A DNA stretch of 64,000 nucleotides from an uncultured SAR116 cluster alpha proteobacterium. GTDB taxonomy: Bacteria > Pseudomonadota > Alphaproteobacteria > Puniceispirillales > Marisalimonadaceae. The position numbers and the translations under genes are program-made. The notes under the pieces were generated by a model. It worked only from the letters and a program-made list of their open reading frames with translations, ran no database searches and was not told the DNA's origin. Location of the stretch: assembly GCA_902539895.1 (NCBI GenBank), contig CACBMD010000001.1, forward strand, positions 1 through 64,000, in the 5' to 3' direction. Each line of letters starts with the position of its first letter. Position 1 is the stretch's first letter. Shown piece after piece: positions 43,827 to 52,814 of this stretch.

Positions 43827-45596
43827 TTAATCACCAATAGCTATTCCCTCTCTTCTATGGTCAGATCCTCCGTATAATTTATTATTAATATGGATTATAT
43901 TTAAACCAGACGAAAAATTTCTTAACTTAACTCTATATTTCATATCCTCTAATGAGGGCAACAGCTTGCTCATAATGGTATTTTTCTCTAAATAATAAGT
44001 TCCAAATTTATTTATTCCATGATCTACCGATGCAGCTTCCTGGGCATTTTTCTCCCAATCAATCATTGAAATTATAGCATTTACAACATATCCAATAATA
44101 TTACTTCCTCCAGGACTTCCCAAAATATAAACAGGTTTATTATTTTTTAAGATTATAGTAGGGGCCATAGATGATCTCGGCCTTTTACTTGGTTCAATAC
44201 TATTAGCTACTTTTTTTCCATTTTTAAATGATGTAAATGAGAAATCAGTTAACTCATTATTCAGCAAAAAACCACCATTTGTCATTAATCTAGAACCAAA
44301 TCCATTTTCAATCGTAGTAGTCATTGATAATGCATTTCCATACTGATCTACTATTGAAATATGCGATGTTGATGGGAGCTCTATTGAATTATCTGCACTC
44401 CATTTTATTGATAAATTAGTTGTTAACTTGCCAGGTTTAATTTTCTTAAGTTTAATTTTTCTGTCTAATAATTTTGAGCGATCTTTCAAGTAGTTATTGT
44501 CTAATAACTTTTTAACTGGGACATCTATAAAATCACTATCAGCTATATAGATAGATCTATCCGCAAAAGCTAATCTTGAGGCATCTCCTATTATTCTCCA
44601 AGTCTCAGGATTTTTAGGTCCAAGTTTTGAAATATCAAAATTTTCAATTATTCCTAGAATTTGAGCAATTGTTATAGCTCCTGATGAAGGAGGCCCCATT
44701 CCACATACTTGATATCCTCTATAATTTGAACAAATGGGCTTTCTTTCTATAACCTTATAATTAATCATATCCATAATAGATAAAATTCCAGGATTATGAC
44801 TGGCATTATTCACAGTTGAGACAATATCATTTGCAATATAACCATTATAAAAAACTTCCGATCTATTTTTTTCAAAAGCTTTAAGAGTATTTGCATAATT
44901 TTTATTAAAATGAATGTCACCGGGTTCTAGTGGCATATCATTGGGTAAAAAATAGGATTTAGTTTTCAAAAACTTATTCAATGATTTCCTACTTTTTTTT
45001 ATAGAAGAGCTAAGTTTATTTGAAATTACAAAACCATTATTTGATAAATTAATCGCATCATCGAATAATAAAGACCATTTAGTTTTACCCCATTTTTTAT
45101 ACGCCATTTCAAGTAAAGCTGGAGTACCAGGTGTGCCAACTGATTTTCCTCCTACAACGGCATCAAAAAACTTTAATGGGTTCCCGTTAATATCTTGAAA
45201 TACATTTTCATTAATTAGTAATGGCGCTGTTTCACGACCATCAAGAGTTGTGACTTTTTTAGTTTTATTATCAAAATAAACTAGAAATGCGCCACCACCA
45301 AGACCAGAGGATTCAGGTTCAACTAAACCTAAAACCAATTGAGCTGAAATCATTGCATCTACAGCTGTACCTCCATTTTTAAGTATTTTAGCAGCAGCCT
45401 CAGAAGCTTGGGTATTTGCTGTGACAACCATCCATTTATCAGAAATTACTGGTTTACCTTCTTTTTTGAATTTCAGATATTTATTTCCAGAGTTTAAATT
45501 GTAATTTTCTGATTTGTTTAGATCAGATTTTTGATTCCCAGACGCTAAAATTGGTATAAATAAAAATAAAATAGTTAAAATTTTAATAAAATACAT
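43827..45596 (-). CDS. ggt: Gamma-glutamyltransferase
   Basis: This 589-residue Ntn hydrolase is made as a proenzyme and exported. The signal peptide is YFIKILTILFLFIPILASG. ATEAAAKIL-type text here reads ANTQASEAAAKILKNGGTAV. The autocleavage/catalytic Thr lies in PSTSHISIVDQYGNALSMTT, and SSMAPTIILK and GSPGGSNIIGYV are late signatures. It hydrolyses or transfers gamma-glutamyl groups of glutathione and related peptides in the periplasm. It follows the DehI-like gene by 10 bp. Confidence 0.93.
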   Translation of the reverse strand: MYFIKILTILFLFIPILASGNQKSDLNKSENYNLNSGNKYLKFKKEGKPVISDKWMVVTANTQASEAAAKILKNGGTAVDAMISAQLVLGLVEPESSGLGGGAFLVYFDNKTKKVTTLDGRETAPLLINENVFQDINGNPLKFFDAVVGGKSVGTPGTPALLEMAYKKWGKTKWSLLFDDAINLSNNGFVISNKLSSSIKKSRKSLNKFLKTKSYFLPNDMPLEPGDIHFNKNYANTLKAFEKNRSEVFYNGYIANDIVSTVNNASHNPGILSIMDMINYKVIERKPICSNYRGYQVCGMGPPSSGAITIAQILGIIENFDISKLGPKNPETWRIIGDASRLAFADRSIYIADSDFIDVPVKKLLDNNYLKDRSKLLDRKIKLKKIKPGKLTTNLSIKWSADNSIELPSTSHISIVDQYGNALSMTTTIENGFGSRLMTNGGFLLNNELTDFSFTSFKNGKKVANSIEPSKRPRSSMAPTIILKNNKPVYILGSPGGSNIIGYVVNAIISMIDWEKNAQEAASVDHGINKFGTYYLEKNTIMSKLLPSLEDMKYRVKLRNFSSGLNIIHINNKLYGGSDHRREGIAIGD

Positions 45597-45606
45597 AATT
45601 AATTTT

Positions 45607-46458
45607 CTAATTATTCAAATCTAAGAATCTTTGTTTTTCTATCCATTTTTGCATAATGAAGCCAATTACAACCATTCGTATAACCTTGTCTTTTTCGTAC
45701 ACGTAACTTTTAATTACAGAATAAGCCCTTGAAGATAAATCATTTTTAAAATTAACTTTTGCTTCTATTAACAAACCTCTGTCTTGTAAATATTTTTGAG
45801 TTTTAAACAGTAATGATTGAAGAACTCTTTCCTCAGATAACTTACTTAGTTTTATATACATTATTTCAAGAAAAAAAGGCCAATGGGCCAAGTGTCTCCA
45901 TAAAGTTGCTACATGAGAATTTTTTCCATTTGGCGCGCATATACTGTTAACATTACATACTAGCTGCCAAATATTGGGTTTTATTTCTTCTTTTTTTTGG
46001 AGTTTTCGTAGTACAGGCCAAATTATTTTTTTTTTGTTATTTTTTGGGATTTCTAAGCATCTTGGAAAATTTTGTTTGATAATTGAGTGCAATACAACCA
46101 TATTCATACCATTTGAACGGTTATAAGCTTTTAAAATAATCAAAATTTCTTCCCAATCTTTAGGGGTAAGTCTGCATTTTGAAACCTCTTCATCTGTAAA
46201 TTTTGGCAGTAAAGGAAGTTTAATTTCTTCAATAATTTCTTTTAGTTTTTTTTCAGGATTCTCTGTTTCATATATTGGTCTAGCAATAGTCCAAATTTTT
46301 TCTAAACTATCGTCTATCTCTGCTAAACCTCTCCAAATAGATGTTATGAGTGGAATGTTCATAGTCTCTCTAATATCTTTGAAAATTTTTGCAGTTTCTC
46401 CAATAGCTTCTTTTTCATCTATAACTGAAACTGGGTCATAAGAAATATCAGAATTCAT
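45607..46458 (-). CDS. DehI-like (halocarboxylic acid dehalogenase-like) protein
   Basis: This 283-residue helical protein has two related halves. NIPLITSIWRGLAEIDDSLE and KNSHVATLWRHLAHWPFFLE share the xxxWRxLA pattern, and KLPLLPKFTDEEVSK and KAYNRSNGMNMVVLHSIIKQ link them. This layout matches the DehI family, whose founding member hydrolyses D- and L-2-haloacids. Whether the dehalogenase Asp is kept cannot be settled here. Its neighbours are a TauD-type dioxygenase and gamma-glutamyltransferase on the same strand. Confidence 0.65.
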   Translation of the reverse strand: MNSDISYDPVSVIDEKEAIGETAKIFKDIRETMNIPLITSIWRGLAEIDDSLEKIWTIARPIYETENPEKKLKEIIEEIKLPLLPKFTDEEVSKCRLTPKDWEEILIILKAYNRSNGMNMVVLHSIIKQNFPRCLEIPKNNKKKIIWPVLRKLQKKEEIKPNIWQLVCNVNSICAPNGKNSHVATLWRHLAHWPFFLEIMYIKLSKLSEERVLQSLLFKTQKYLQDRGLLIEAKVNFKNDLSSRAYSVIKSYVYEKDKVIRMVVIGFIMQKWIEKQRFLDLNN

Positions 46459-46479
46459 TTTAAATCATACAATTTAATT

Positions 46480-47385
46480 TTAATTATTATTTAATCTTAC
46501 TTCATTTGAAAATGGACCAAGAACAGGAACTTCTCCTTCAACAGTTCCCCTAATCATTGCTCTTCTATATTTAGCGTAATCATAGGGAATTACCCTATGT
46601 AACAACACTCTATTATCCCACATGATAAGATCATTTTTTTGCCACTTATGGGTATAACAAAATTTAGGCTGGCTAATATAATTAACAAGCCATTTATGTA
46701 ACTCCTTACCTTGTTCCAGGCTCATTCCACCAATTTCAAGGCTTGTATTTGAGGTAAAATAAAGAGATCTTTTAAAGTTTCTATCAGGATGAACTCTTAT
46801 GATAGGATGAGTGACAGGTGGAAAGTTTGATTTCTCTTTATAAGTAAGTTCTGGAAGGCCAGGTTCTAATCTTCTAATATCATTGTAAGAGTGAACTTGG
46901 TGTAGTGGTTCAAAAAGAATTTTTTTATCCTCAGGCAAATGATCATATGCTAACAACATATTTGAAAACTGAGTTTGCCCCCCTTCTGCTTTAGGAGGTA
47001 AAGTTTCTTGACCATATAGGATAGAAAAAATAGATGGTAAATATCTGTAAGAGCTATCTGTATGCCACCTTGAATTATTTTTTTGGAGAATAACTCTTTG
47101 GTCATCAGGATCTAAATGTTCACCATCTTCAGAAACATTAGAAACATTAAATATTTCTATTTTCCCCTTTGTTTTATCTCTTTCTGGATAGGCCTCTAAT
47201 TTACCAAAGTTTTTTGTAAAAGTAGCAAGTGTATCCCCATCTAATTTTTGATTTTTAAAGCATATGAAATGTCTATCTTGAATAGTTTTTTTTAATAAAT
47301 TTAATTCGTCATAACCAATTTTTTTTGAGCAATCAAAATTTCTAACTTCTACACCAAAATCATCAGTTAAGTTTTTAATATCCAT
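46480..47385 (-). CDS. TauD/TfdA-family dioxygenase
   Basis: This intact 301-residue alpha-ketoglutarate-dependent dioxygenase has first His and Asp in NSRWHTDSSYRYLPS. The distal His is in NRVLLHRVIPYDYAKYR, and the Arg binding 2-oxoglutarate is in RRAMIRGTVEG. The overall pattern follows taurine/2,4-D dioxygenases, but the substrate is not determined. A related but interrupted copy lies at 24.5-25.3 kb. It leads a three-gene minus-strand run with DehI-like and GGT genes, and diverges from the VOC gene across 120 bp. Confidence 0.9.
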   Translation of the reverse strand: MDIKNLTDDFGVEVRNFDCSKKIGYDELNLLKKTIQDRHFICFKNQKLDGDTLATFTKNFGKLEAYPERDKTKGKIEIFNVSNVSEDGEHLDPDDQRVILQKNNSRWHTDSSYRYLPSIFSILYGQETLPPKAEGGQTQFSNMLLAYDHLPEDKKILFEPLHQVHSYNDIRRLEPGLPELTYKEKSNFPPVTHPIIRVHPDRNFKRSLYFTSNTSLEIGGMSLEQGKELHKWLVNYISQPKFCYTHKWQKNDLIMWDNRVLLHRVIPYDYAKYRRAMIRGTVEGEVPVLGPFSNEVRLNNN

Positions 47386-47505
47386 TGTGAATTTTCCCTG
47401 TACAAAAATTCATTATTTAACTTTATTGAAATTGTTCTTTTTGTAAACATTTGTTACGTTAACAATTTAATATTCAAAATTATTAATAAAAAATAAGGAT
47501 AATAG

Positions 47506-48339
47506 ATGAATTGGACAATTTTGAATGTCTCCATTCCTGTTTACAATTTACAAAAATCAAAACAATTTTATGATATGCTTATTGGTTATAATGAAAATCA
47601 AAAATTACTTTACCAATCCTTATATAAAAATGAAGAAAGTATTTTTTTTGGTGATAAGGGGTTTGGATTAAGATTATTCAAACCAATTCCAGATTTATCA
47701 ATTTCAAATCATATACAAAGTAGAAGAAGTTATATTACATTATTGGTAGATAATCTTGAAAATATCAAAGAAAAATTAGAACTCAAAGATATAAAGTTTA
47801 TTTATAAAAAATCAGACAATGAGTTATTTAAGAGTCTATATGTTCAAGAGCCTTCATTAAATTTAATACATTTAGTTGAAAACACTTCTGGTTTTGAAGA
47901 TCATGTAAATGGTTGGTCTATGGGTTTGGATTGGGGAATTCATCACATGAATTTAGAATCTTTGAATGTTAGAGAGTCTATTCATTTTTTTTGTGATTTG
48001 TTGGGTATGAAAGAAGGGCAATGGGTTGCACCGGTTAATAAGGGTGATTTTAGTATTGATCCATCTGAATTAGCAATATTACCATTATCTAATAATAATA
48101 GAGGATTACATGTTATAAAGCCTGACGATGGATTTGGTTATAGAAATAATTTTGCACATAATCCATCAATTGCAGGGCATCCAGCATTCACAATTAAAAA
48201 TTTATCGAATTTAACGGCTAAACTTGATGAAGAAAAAATTTTATACTCTGATGCCAAAGTATACGCAATGCCTGGGTTTCATCAGATTTATCTTTATGAC
48301 AATAATGCTAACATGTTAGAAATTAATCAGGCAGTCTAG
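47506..48339 (+). CDS. VOC-family protein (two-domain glyoxalase/extradiol dioxygenase type)
   Basis: This 277-residue protein has two vicinal-oxygen-chelate modules. The first starts LNVSIPVYNLQKSKQFYDML and the second reads WGIHHMNLESLNVRESIHFF followed by CDLLGMKEG. Candidate metal ligands are the His in GIHHMN and HVIKP and the terminal Glu in NMLEINQ. Such enzymes include extradiol dioxygenases and glyoxalases. It leads a plus-strand run with an SDR, a DUF2842 gene and an enolase-superfamily gene, which suggests catabolism of a small organic acid or aromatic. Confidence 0.8.
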   Translation: MNWTILNVSIPVYNLQKSKQFYDMLIGYNENQKLLYQSLYKNEESIFFGDKGFGLRLFKPIPDLSISNHIQSRRSYITLLVDNLENIKEKLELKDIKFIYKKSDNELFKSLYVQEPSLNLIHLVENTSGFEDHVNGWSMGLDWGIHHMNLESLNVRESIHFFCDLLGMKEGQWVAPVNKGDFSIDPSELAILPLSNNNRGLHVIKPDDGFGYRNNFAHNPSIAGHPAFTIKNLSNLTAKLDEEKILYSDAKVYAMPGFHQIYLYDNNANMLEINQAV

Positions 48340-48353
48340 TTTAAATTGAAAAA

Positions 48354-49139
48354 ATGATAAATAGGATTTTTAAAAATGTATGTGTTACTGGAGCTGGAAG
48401 TGGCATCGGGAAAGCTATTGCAATTGCAATGAGCAATCAGGGATATAACGTAACTTGTGCAGATATAAACTTAAAACAAGCTAACGAAACTCTTGAAATA
48501 ATATTAAATAGTAATGGATCGGGTGTTTCAATTGAAACTGATGTTACCAAAATTAATGATATAGAAAACATGATCCTAAAAACTGTAAAGCAATTTGGTA
48601 CAATTGATATTTTAGTAAATAATGCAGGAGTAACTAGAACATCGAATATTATGGATTTAACTGAAAAAGATTGGGATTGGATACATAATGTTAATGCGAA
48701 AGGAACATTCTTTTGTTTACAGATAGCGGCTGACCAAATGATAAAGCAAAACAAAGGAGGAAGAATTATTAACATGGCCTCTGTAGGTGGGAAAGGCTTT
48801 GTAGATGTGTCTAATGCTATTTATGCCGCCAGCAAAGGTGCTGTAATTAGTTTGACAAAAACAGCGGCTCAAGAACTCGCAAAATACGAAATAACTGTAA
48901 ATTCAATTTGCCCAGGTATTACATATACAAATATACTTTCAGATATAGTAAAGAAGAGAGCTTCAGAACAAAATAAAACTGAAGAAGAAATAATGAAACA
49001 TTATGTAAGAGATATTCCTTTAAAGAGACCAAATAATCCAGAAGATATTGCATCAATGGTAGTTTTTTTGTCCTCTGAAGGTGCTAGAAATATTTCTGGT
49101 CAATCATATAATGTTGATGGTGGATTAATTCCAAGTTAA
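48354..49139 (+). CDS. Short-chain dehydrogenase/reductase
   Basis: This 261-residue NAD(P)-dependent SDR has the cofactor motif VTGAGSGIGKAIA and the structural NNAGVTR motif. The catalytic Ser is in INMASVGG, the YxxxK in IYAASKGAV, and the C-terminus is NISGQSYNVDGGLIPS. It follows the VOC gene by 14 bp and is probably part of the same pathway. Substrate unknown. Confidence 0.92.
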   Translation: MINRIFKNVCVTGAGSGIGKAIAIAMSNQGYNVTCADINLKQANETLEIILNSNGSGVSIETDVTKINDIENMILKTVKQFGTIDILVNNAGVTRTSNIMDLTEKDWDWIHNVNAKGTFFCLQIAADQMIKQNKGGRIINMASVGGKGFVDVSNAIYAASKGAVISLTKTAAQELAKYEITVNSICPGITYTNILSDIVKKRASEQNKTEEEIMKHYVRDIPLKRPNNPEDIASMVVFLSSEGARNISGQSYNVDGGLIPS

Positions 49140-49164
49140 TTTAAGTTAAAGTTAGGATTTTAAT

Positions 49165-49368
49165 TTGAAAAGATGGCGTCATTTAATTGTAGTAATTGGA
49201 ATAATCCCTTCATTAATTATTTATGTAGCATTTTTTATGTATATTTTTGATTATATAACAGGCTATCACTGGTCAATAGACTGGTTGATATACATTTTAG
49301 CAGGTTTCCTGTGGTTATACCCTGCTACTAAAGTTATAAAATGGTTGGCAGATAACGAAGCTCATTAA
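49165..49368 (+). CDS. DUF2842-like small membrane protein
   Basis: This 67-residue protein has two hydrophobic spans, LIVVIGIIPSLIIYVAFFMY and a second ending in GFLWLYPATKVIKWL. Size and pattern fit DUF2842, a small alphaproteobacterial membrane family of unknown role. It starts at TTG with AGGAT upstream and is embedded between the SDR and the enolase-superfamily gene. Confidence 0.65.
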   Translation: MKRWRHLIVVIGIIPSLIIYVAFFMYIFDYITGYHWSIDWLIYILAGFLWLYPATKVIKWLADNEAH

Positions 49369-49385
49369 AATATAATAGGTTAAAT

Positions 49386-50483
49386 ATGAAAATAACTAAT
49401 TTAGAGGTTTACGAATTAAAAATACCATTTTCAATAGGCATAAAATCATCCTCAGCTGACTTTTTGAAACAAGATGGAATGGATTTTTGTGTTATCAAAA
49501 TTGAAACAGATAACGGTATTACTGGTTGGGGTGACGCATTTTCATTTAATTGTAGAAGAGCTGTTTCAGAAGTAATTCTAAATATGGTTAAACCACACCT
49601 AATTGGAAAAAACCCACTAGATGTTCAGAATATAAATTTTGAATTACAAAAAAAGCTCCATCTTTTTGGACGTTATGGGATTACAATGTTTGCAATCAGT
49701 GGAGTAGATATAGCTCTGTGGGACATTGTAGCCAAAAATAGTAATTTACCATTGTGCAATGTTTTAGGATCAGCGGGTATTAAAAAGATACCCGCATATG
49801 CAAGTTTATGGCGCTATGAAAATAAGGAGGCAGTTAAAGATAGATGTTCATATGCCAAAAATTTGGGATATAATTATATAAAATTACATGAAGTGTTTAC
49901 ATCCGAAGTTAGAGCAGCTAGGGAAGTGCTTGGTGAAGAGATCCCAATTATGGTTGATACAAATTGTCCATGGACAAAAGATGAAGCAAGACAAATACTA
50001 AATAGTTGGGAAGAATTTAATTTATATTGGGTTGAAGAACCTATAAATCCACCAGAAGATTTTGAAAGTTTGTCTAATATTAGATCTGAATCACTTATTC
50101 CATTAGCAGCAGGAGAAAATGCTTGTACTTCATTTGAATTTAAAAAAATGTTTGAAGCTGAAGCTGTTGATTATGCCCAACCAAGTGTAACAAAAGTTGG
50201 TGGTATCACTGAATTTAATAAAGTTGTTTCAATATCTCAAAGTTATGGAGTACAGGTAATGCCGCATTCTCCTTATTTTGGGCCAGGGTTTTTAGCCACA
50301 TTGCATCTTGCTCAATCAATGCCTAATCCAGGACTTTTAGAGAGGTTTTTTATTGACCTTGAGGCTTATCTATATCCTGAAGATATTTTTACTCCGAGAG
50401 ATGGTTTTTTTAAAATTAATGGTGGTATAGGATTGGGATATGAACCTGATGTAAATGTATTAAAAGACTACATTGTAAAATAA
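49386..50483 (+). CDS. Mandelate racemase/muconate lactonizing enzyme family protein
   Basis: This 365-residue enolase-superfamily enzyme has a capping domain (about 1-120) followed by the barrel. Barrel residues include YIKLHEV (catalytic Lys), the metal ligands in IMVDTNCPW, YWVEEPINPP and AAGENACTS, and the general-base His region VMPHSPYFGPG. Members abstract a proton next to a carboxylate (racemisation, dehydration or cycloisomerisation). The substrate is unknown but should be an acid handled by the VOC and SDR neighbours. Confidence 0.9.
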   Translation: MKITNLEVYELKIPFSIGIKSSSADFLKQDGMDFCVIKIETDNGITGWGDAFSFNCRRAVSEVILNMVKPHLIGKNPLDVQNINFELQKKLHLFGRYGITMFAISGVDIALWDIVAKNSNLPLCNVLGSAGIKKIPAYASLWRYENKEAVKDRCSYAKNLGYNYIKLHEVFTSEVRAAREVLGEEIPIMVDTNCPWTKDEARQILNSWEEFNLYWVEEPINPPEDFESLSNIRSESLIPLAAGENACTSFEFKKMFEAEAVDYAQPSVTKVGGITEFNKVVSISQSYGVQVMPHSPYFGPGFLATLHLAQSMPNPGLLERFFIDLEAYLYPEDIFTPRDGFFKINGGIGLGYEPDVNVLKDYIVK

Positions 50484-50484
50484 A

Positions 50485-51105
50485 TTAATATCCTGCTCCA
50501 GATTTGGAAGTTTCACTTTCTGGAACATAAGTTTCAAAAGCCATTGATTTCAATCTTTCCCAACATTTATCGTTAAGATTAGTTACTTCTTTATTTTTTT
50601 TGAAACTAGTAAATTTAGTATTTTTTTCCTCTATATAATCATAAGTTTTTAAGTAAGAATAACTTGTAACTTTAGTATCTAGATTTGAATTAACATATAT
50701 TTTTTTTTCTTTTGTAAATGCAATTATCTCTTTTTGCTCATTTTCTAATATCAAATTAATTTGTTGTTCTTCTGCAATTATTCCCATAGCTGCAAGTAAA
50801 AATTTTGAGTTATCTATATAGCCCTCCCAAGTAATTTTGTTTGCAGAAACATATTCTACTAGAAGCAGTCCTATTAAAGCAGAAGCTAATGGTTTTTTAT
50901 TTGTGTTTTCATTAATTGAAATAGTTATTTCTTTTTTTTGATAAAGGTCTGCTGTTTTTAAAATTGATCCAAGAAAATTTTGACCGTGTTGTACTAACCA
51001 TTTTGCTTTGTTTGCAGAGTCTTTAGCTAAACTCCATTCAATATTAACACTTCGTAATGCTTTGTAAGTTTCTGAGTATATCTCATTCAAAGAAACACTA
51101 ATCAT
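50485..51105 (-). CDS. DUF3726-like protein
   Basis: This protein of about 206 residues matches, as I recognise it, the DUF3726 family in its N-terminal ISVSLNEIYSETYKALRSVN and WSLAKDSANKAKWLVQHGQN segments. The track start at 51138 lies inside the upstream gene; ATG 51105, two bases after that gene's stop, is where family similarity begins. It is the last of three genes with an M19 dipeptidase and a large unknown protein. Function unknown. Confidence 0.65.
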   Translation of the reverse strand: MISVSLNEIYSETYKALRSVNIEWSLAKDSANKAKWLVQHGQNFLGSILKTADLYQKKEITISINENTNKKPLASALIGLLLVEYVSANKITWEGYIDNSKFLLAAMGIIAEEQQINLILENEQKEIIAFTKEKKIYVNSNLDTKVTSYSYLKTYDYIEEKNTKFTSFKKNKEVTNLNDKCWERLKSMAFETYVPESETSKSGAGY

Positions 51106-51107
51106 AA

Positions 51108-52811
51108 TTATACATTTGATAAATTTGGAAATAGCCAATCATTTATGTTCTTTTTCCATAATTCATTAGGTAGTGGGGCTCCTTGAAAAAGAGTTATTCT
51201 TGTCCATAAATTAGATTTAGGATCAAATTTTGAGGCTCCAAAAAAACTTAATTTACACCTCAAAATATCAATCGGCCTCATATCCTTACCAATTAAATTA
51301 TTTTGTATCTCGCTGTATGGCATTGATTTATTAATGATAACTCTCTTAATTATATTCCTTAATTCTGGGTGATTTATCATTACTTCAGCAGCAGTCATAT
51401 TAGAAGGTAATTTATTTAATGTATTTACTGCTTGTTTTATCTGATGAGCAATATCAAAAGGTAGTTGTTTTTCTATTCCAGCATCTTTTTTTGTAATACC
51501 AAGACGTGGTTCTAATTTTGTTTGAGAAGTATACCAGAAACAATAATTTTCTTCAGGTTTTGAAGTGTCTATTTTAATAGCCCAATTAAAATTATCTTTA
51601 ATAATGTCTAGTATATCGTTAACTGTATAACTTATAAAAACAGATTTTTTTTCTTCTGCTCCCATATTATTTATTAAATCCTCTAATAACTCAGGAAAAG
51701 GTTCAATAAAGATAGAGTTTAGCATTTCTTGTGTTTCTAAAGTGATATCATCTTTAAAGAAATTAAAAAATCTTTTAATAGGATAATCAAAATTCAAAAG
51801 CTTCGTCAGTTCTTCATTTTGTAAAATTTTTTTTAGGTCTGAGTTTAGCTTCTCAATTTTTTTTGACTGTAATTTATCATCAACTTTCCATTGTAAGCTG
51901 TATTTAAATGCTTGATGGATATAATTTATAATTTTATTTTGTGTTTTTTTATTTAGTCGTTTAATTGAAAAAACTCTCGATATAGCTGTTTCTCTATTAT
52001 AAATCCATTGATGAATTAACTCTTGATGGTTTACCAAAAATGGAGCCATACCTAAACCCGTAGCATTGCCCACTCCTAAATGTTTTGTAAGGTGTTTGGA
52101 TAGAATTACAGATTTTTTACCTCCTTTTTTTTTAGCAAGAAAATTAATTAATTCTATTGAAAAATATCTAACAAGATACACAGTCAACATTTCTGCCTGA
52201 AAAGGTTTTTGTAAAAAGATATGTCCGTTGGTTTTAGAAAAATCTTCTATCCCAAATTTACCATTGCCATATACAGCAGTAGTTCTAACAAGGTAACCTA
52301 CATCATTAATAAGTTTTTCAGATGGCTGTTTTCCAATTGATAAATCATTTAATACTTTTTCAAATATTCTTTGAGACTTGTTAGCTCTACTTAAAGTTAA
52401 CTGTTTTGAATTATGTCTTCCTGATTCCTGTATTATCAGATTTTTGGATAATTGATTTAATTCATTTTTATTTGGGATACCCTTAAAAAGTGAGAAAGTC
52501 ATATCCCATTTCTCAGCTATAACTCTATCAGTTCTCTCTTCATCATTTATAGAATGGCAAAAGATTACTAGTGATAAAGTTTCTTTTTTTAAAGCTAATT
52601 TAATAATAGCACTTCCAATTCCACTATTATCAATATCCCATTGGTAAATTTCTATTTTACTTTTTTGATACTTAAGATCATCAATAAGACGCCTTGTGAA
52701 AGATAGACGTGATTGATGAAAGCTTCCTAATCTATCAAGTTTCATAACTGTTGAGGGTGATCTTATAGGATGATTATAGTCCAAATTACTTGTAGTGTTT
52801 TGAAAGCTCAT
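51108..52811 (-). CDS. Large hypothetical protein of the dipeptidase/DUF3726 operon
   Basis: This 567-residue soluble protein has no signal peptide or membrane helices. Distinctive segments are LDRLGSFHQSRLSFTRRLID at the start, GLGMAPFLVNHQELIHQWIY in the middle and KLEPRLGITKKDAGIEKQLP later. The length and unbroken frame make it a real gene. I do not recognise a domain or catalytic motif. It follows the M19 dipeptidase by 3 bp and precedes the DUF3726-like gene by 2 bp, so the three almost certainly act together. Confidence 0.75.
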   Translation of the reverse strand: MSFQNTTSNLDYNHPIRSPSTVMKLDRLGSFHQSRLSFTRRLIDDLKYQKSKIEIYQWDIDNSGIGSAIIKLALKKETLSLVIFCHSINDEERTDRVIAEKWDMTFSLFKGIPNKNELNQLSKNLIIQESGRHNSKQLTLSRANKSQRIFEKVLNDLSIGKQPSEKLINDVGYLVRTTAVYGNGKFGIEDFSKTNGHIFLQKPFQAEMLTVYLVRYFSIELINFLAKKKGGKKSVILSKHLTKHLGVGNATGLGMAPFLVNHQELIHQWIYNRETAISRVFSIKRLNKKTQNKIINYIHQAFKYSLQWKVDDKLQSKKIEKLNSDLKKILQNEELTKLLNFDYPIKRFFNFFKDDITLETQEMLNSIFIEPFPELLEDLINNMGAEEKKSVFISYTVNDILDIIKDNFNWAIKIDTSKPEENYCFWYTSQTKLEPRLGITKKDAGIEKQLPFDIAHQIKQAVNTLNKLPSNMTAAEVMINHPELRNIIKRVIINKSMPYSEIQNNLIGKDMRPIDILRCKLSFFGASKFDPKSNLWTRITLFQGAPLPNELWKKNINDWLFPNLSNV

Positions 52812-52814
52812 CTT

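Noticed and set aside
47440-47480. GTAAACA...GTTAAC sequence in the TauD/VOC divergent region, considered as a GntR- or LacI-type operator
   Set aside because: The symmetry is imperfect and no regulator gene is nearby.
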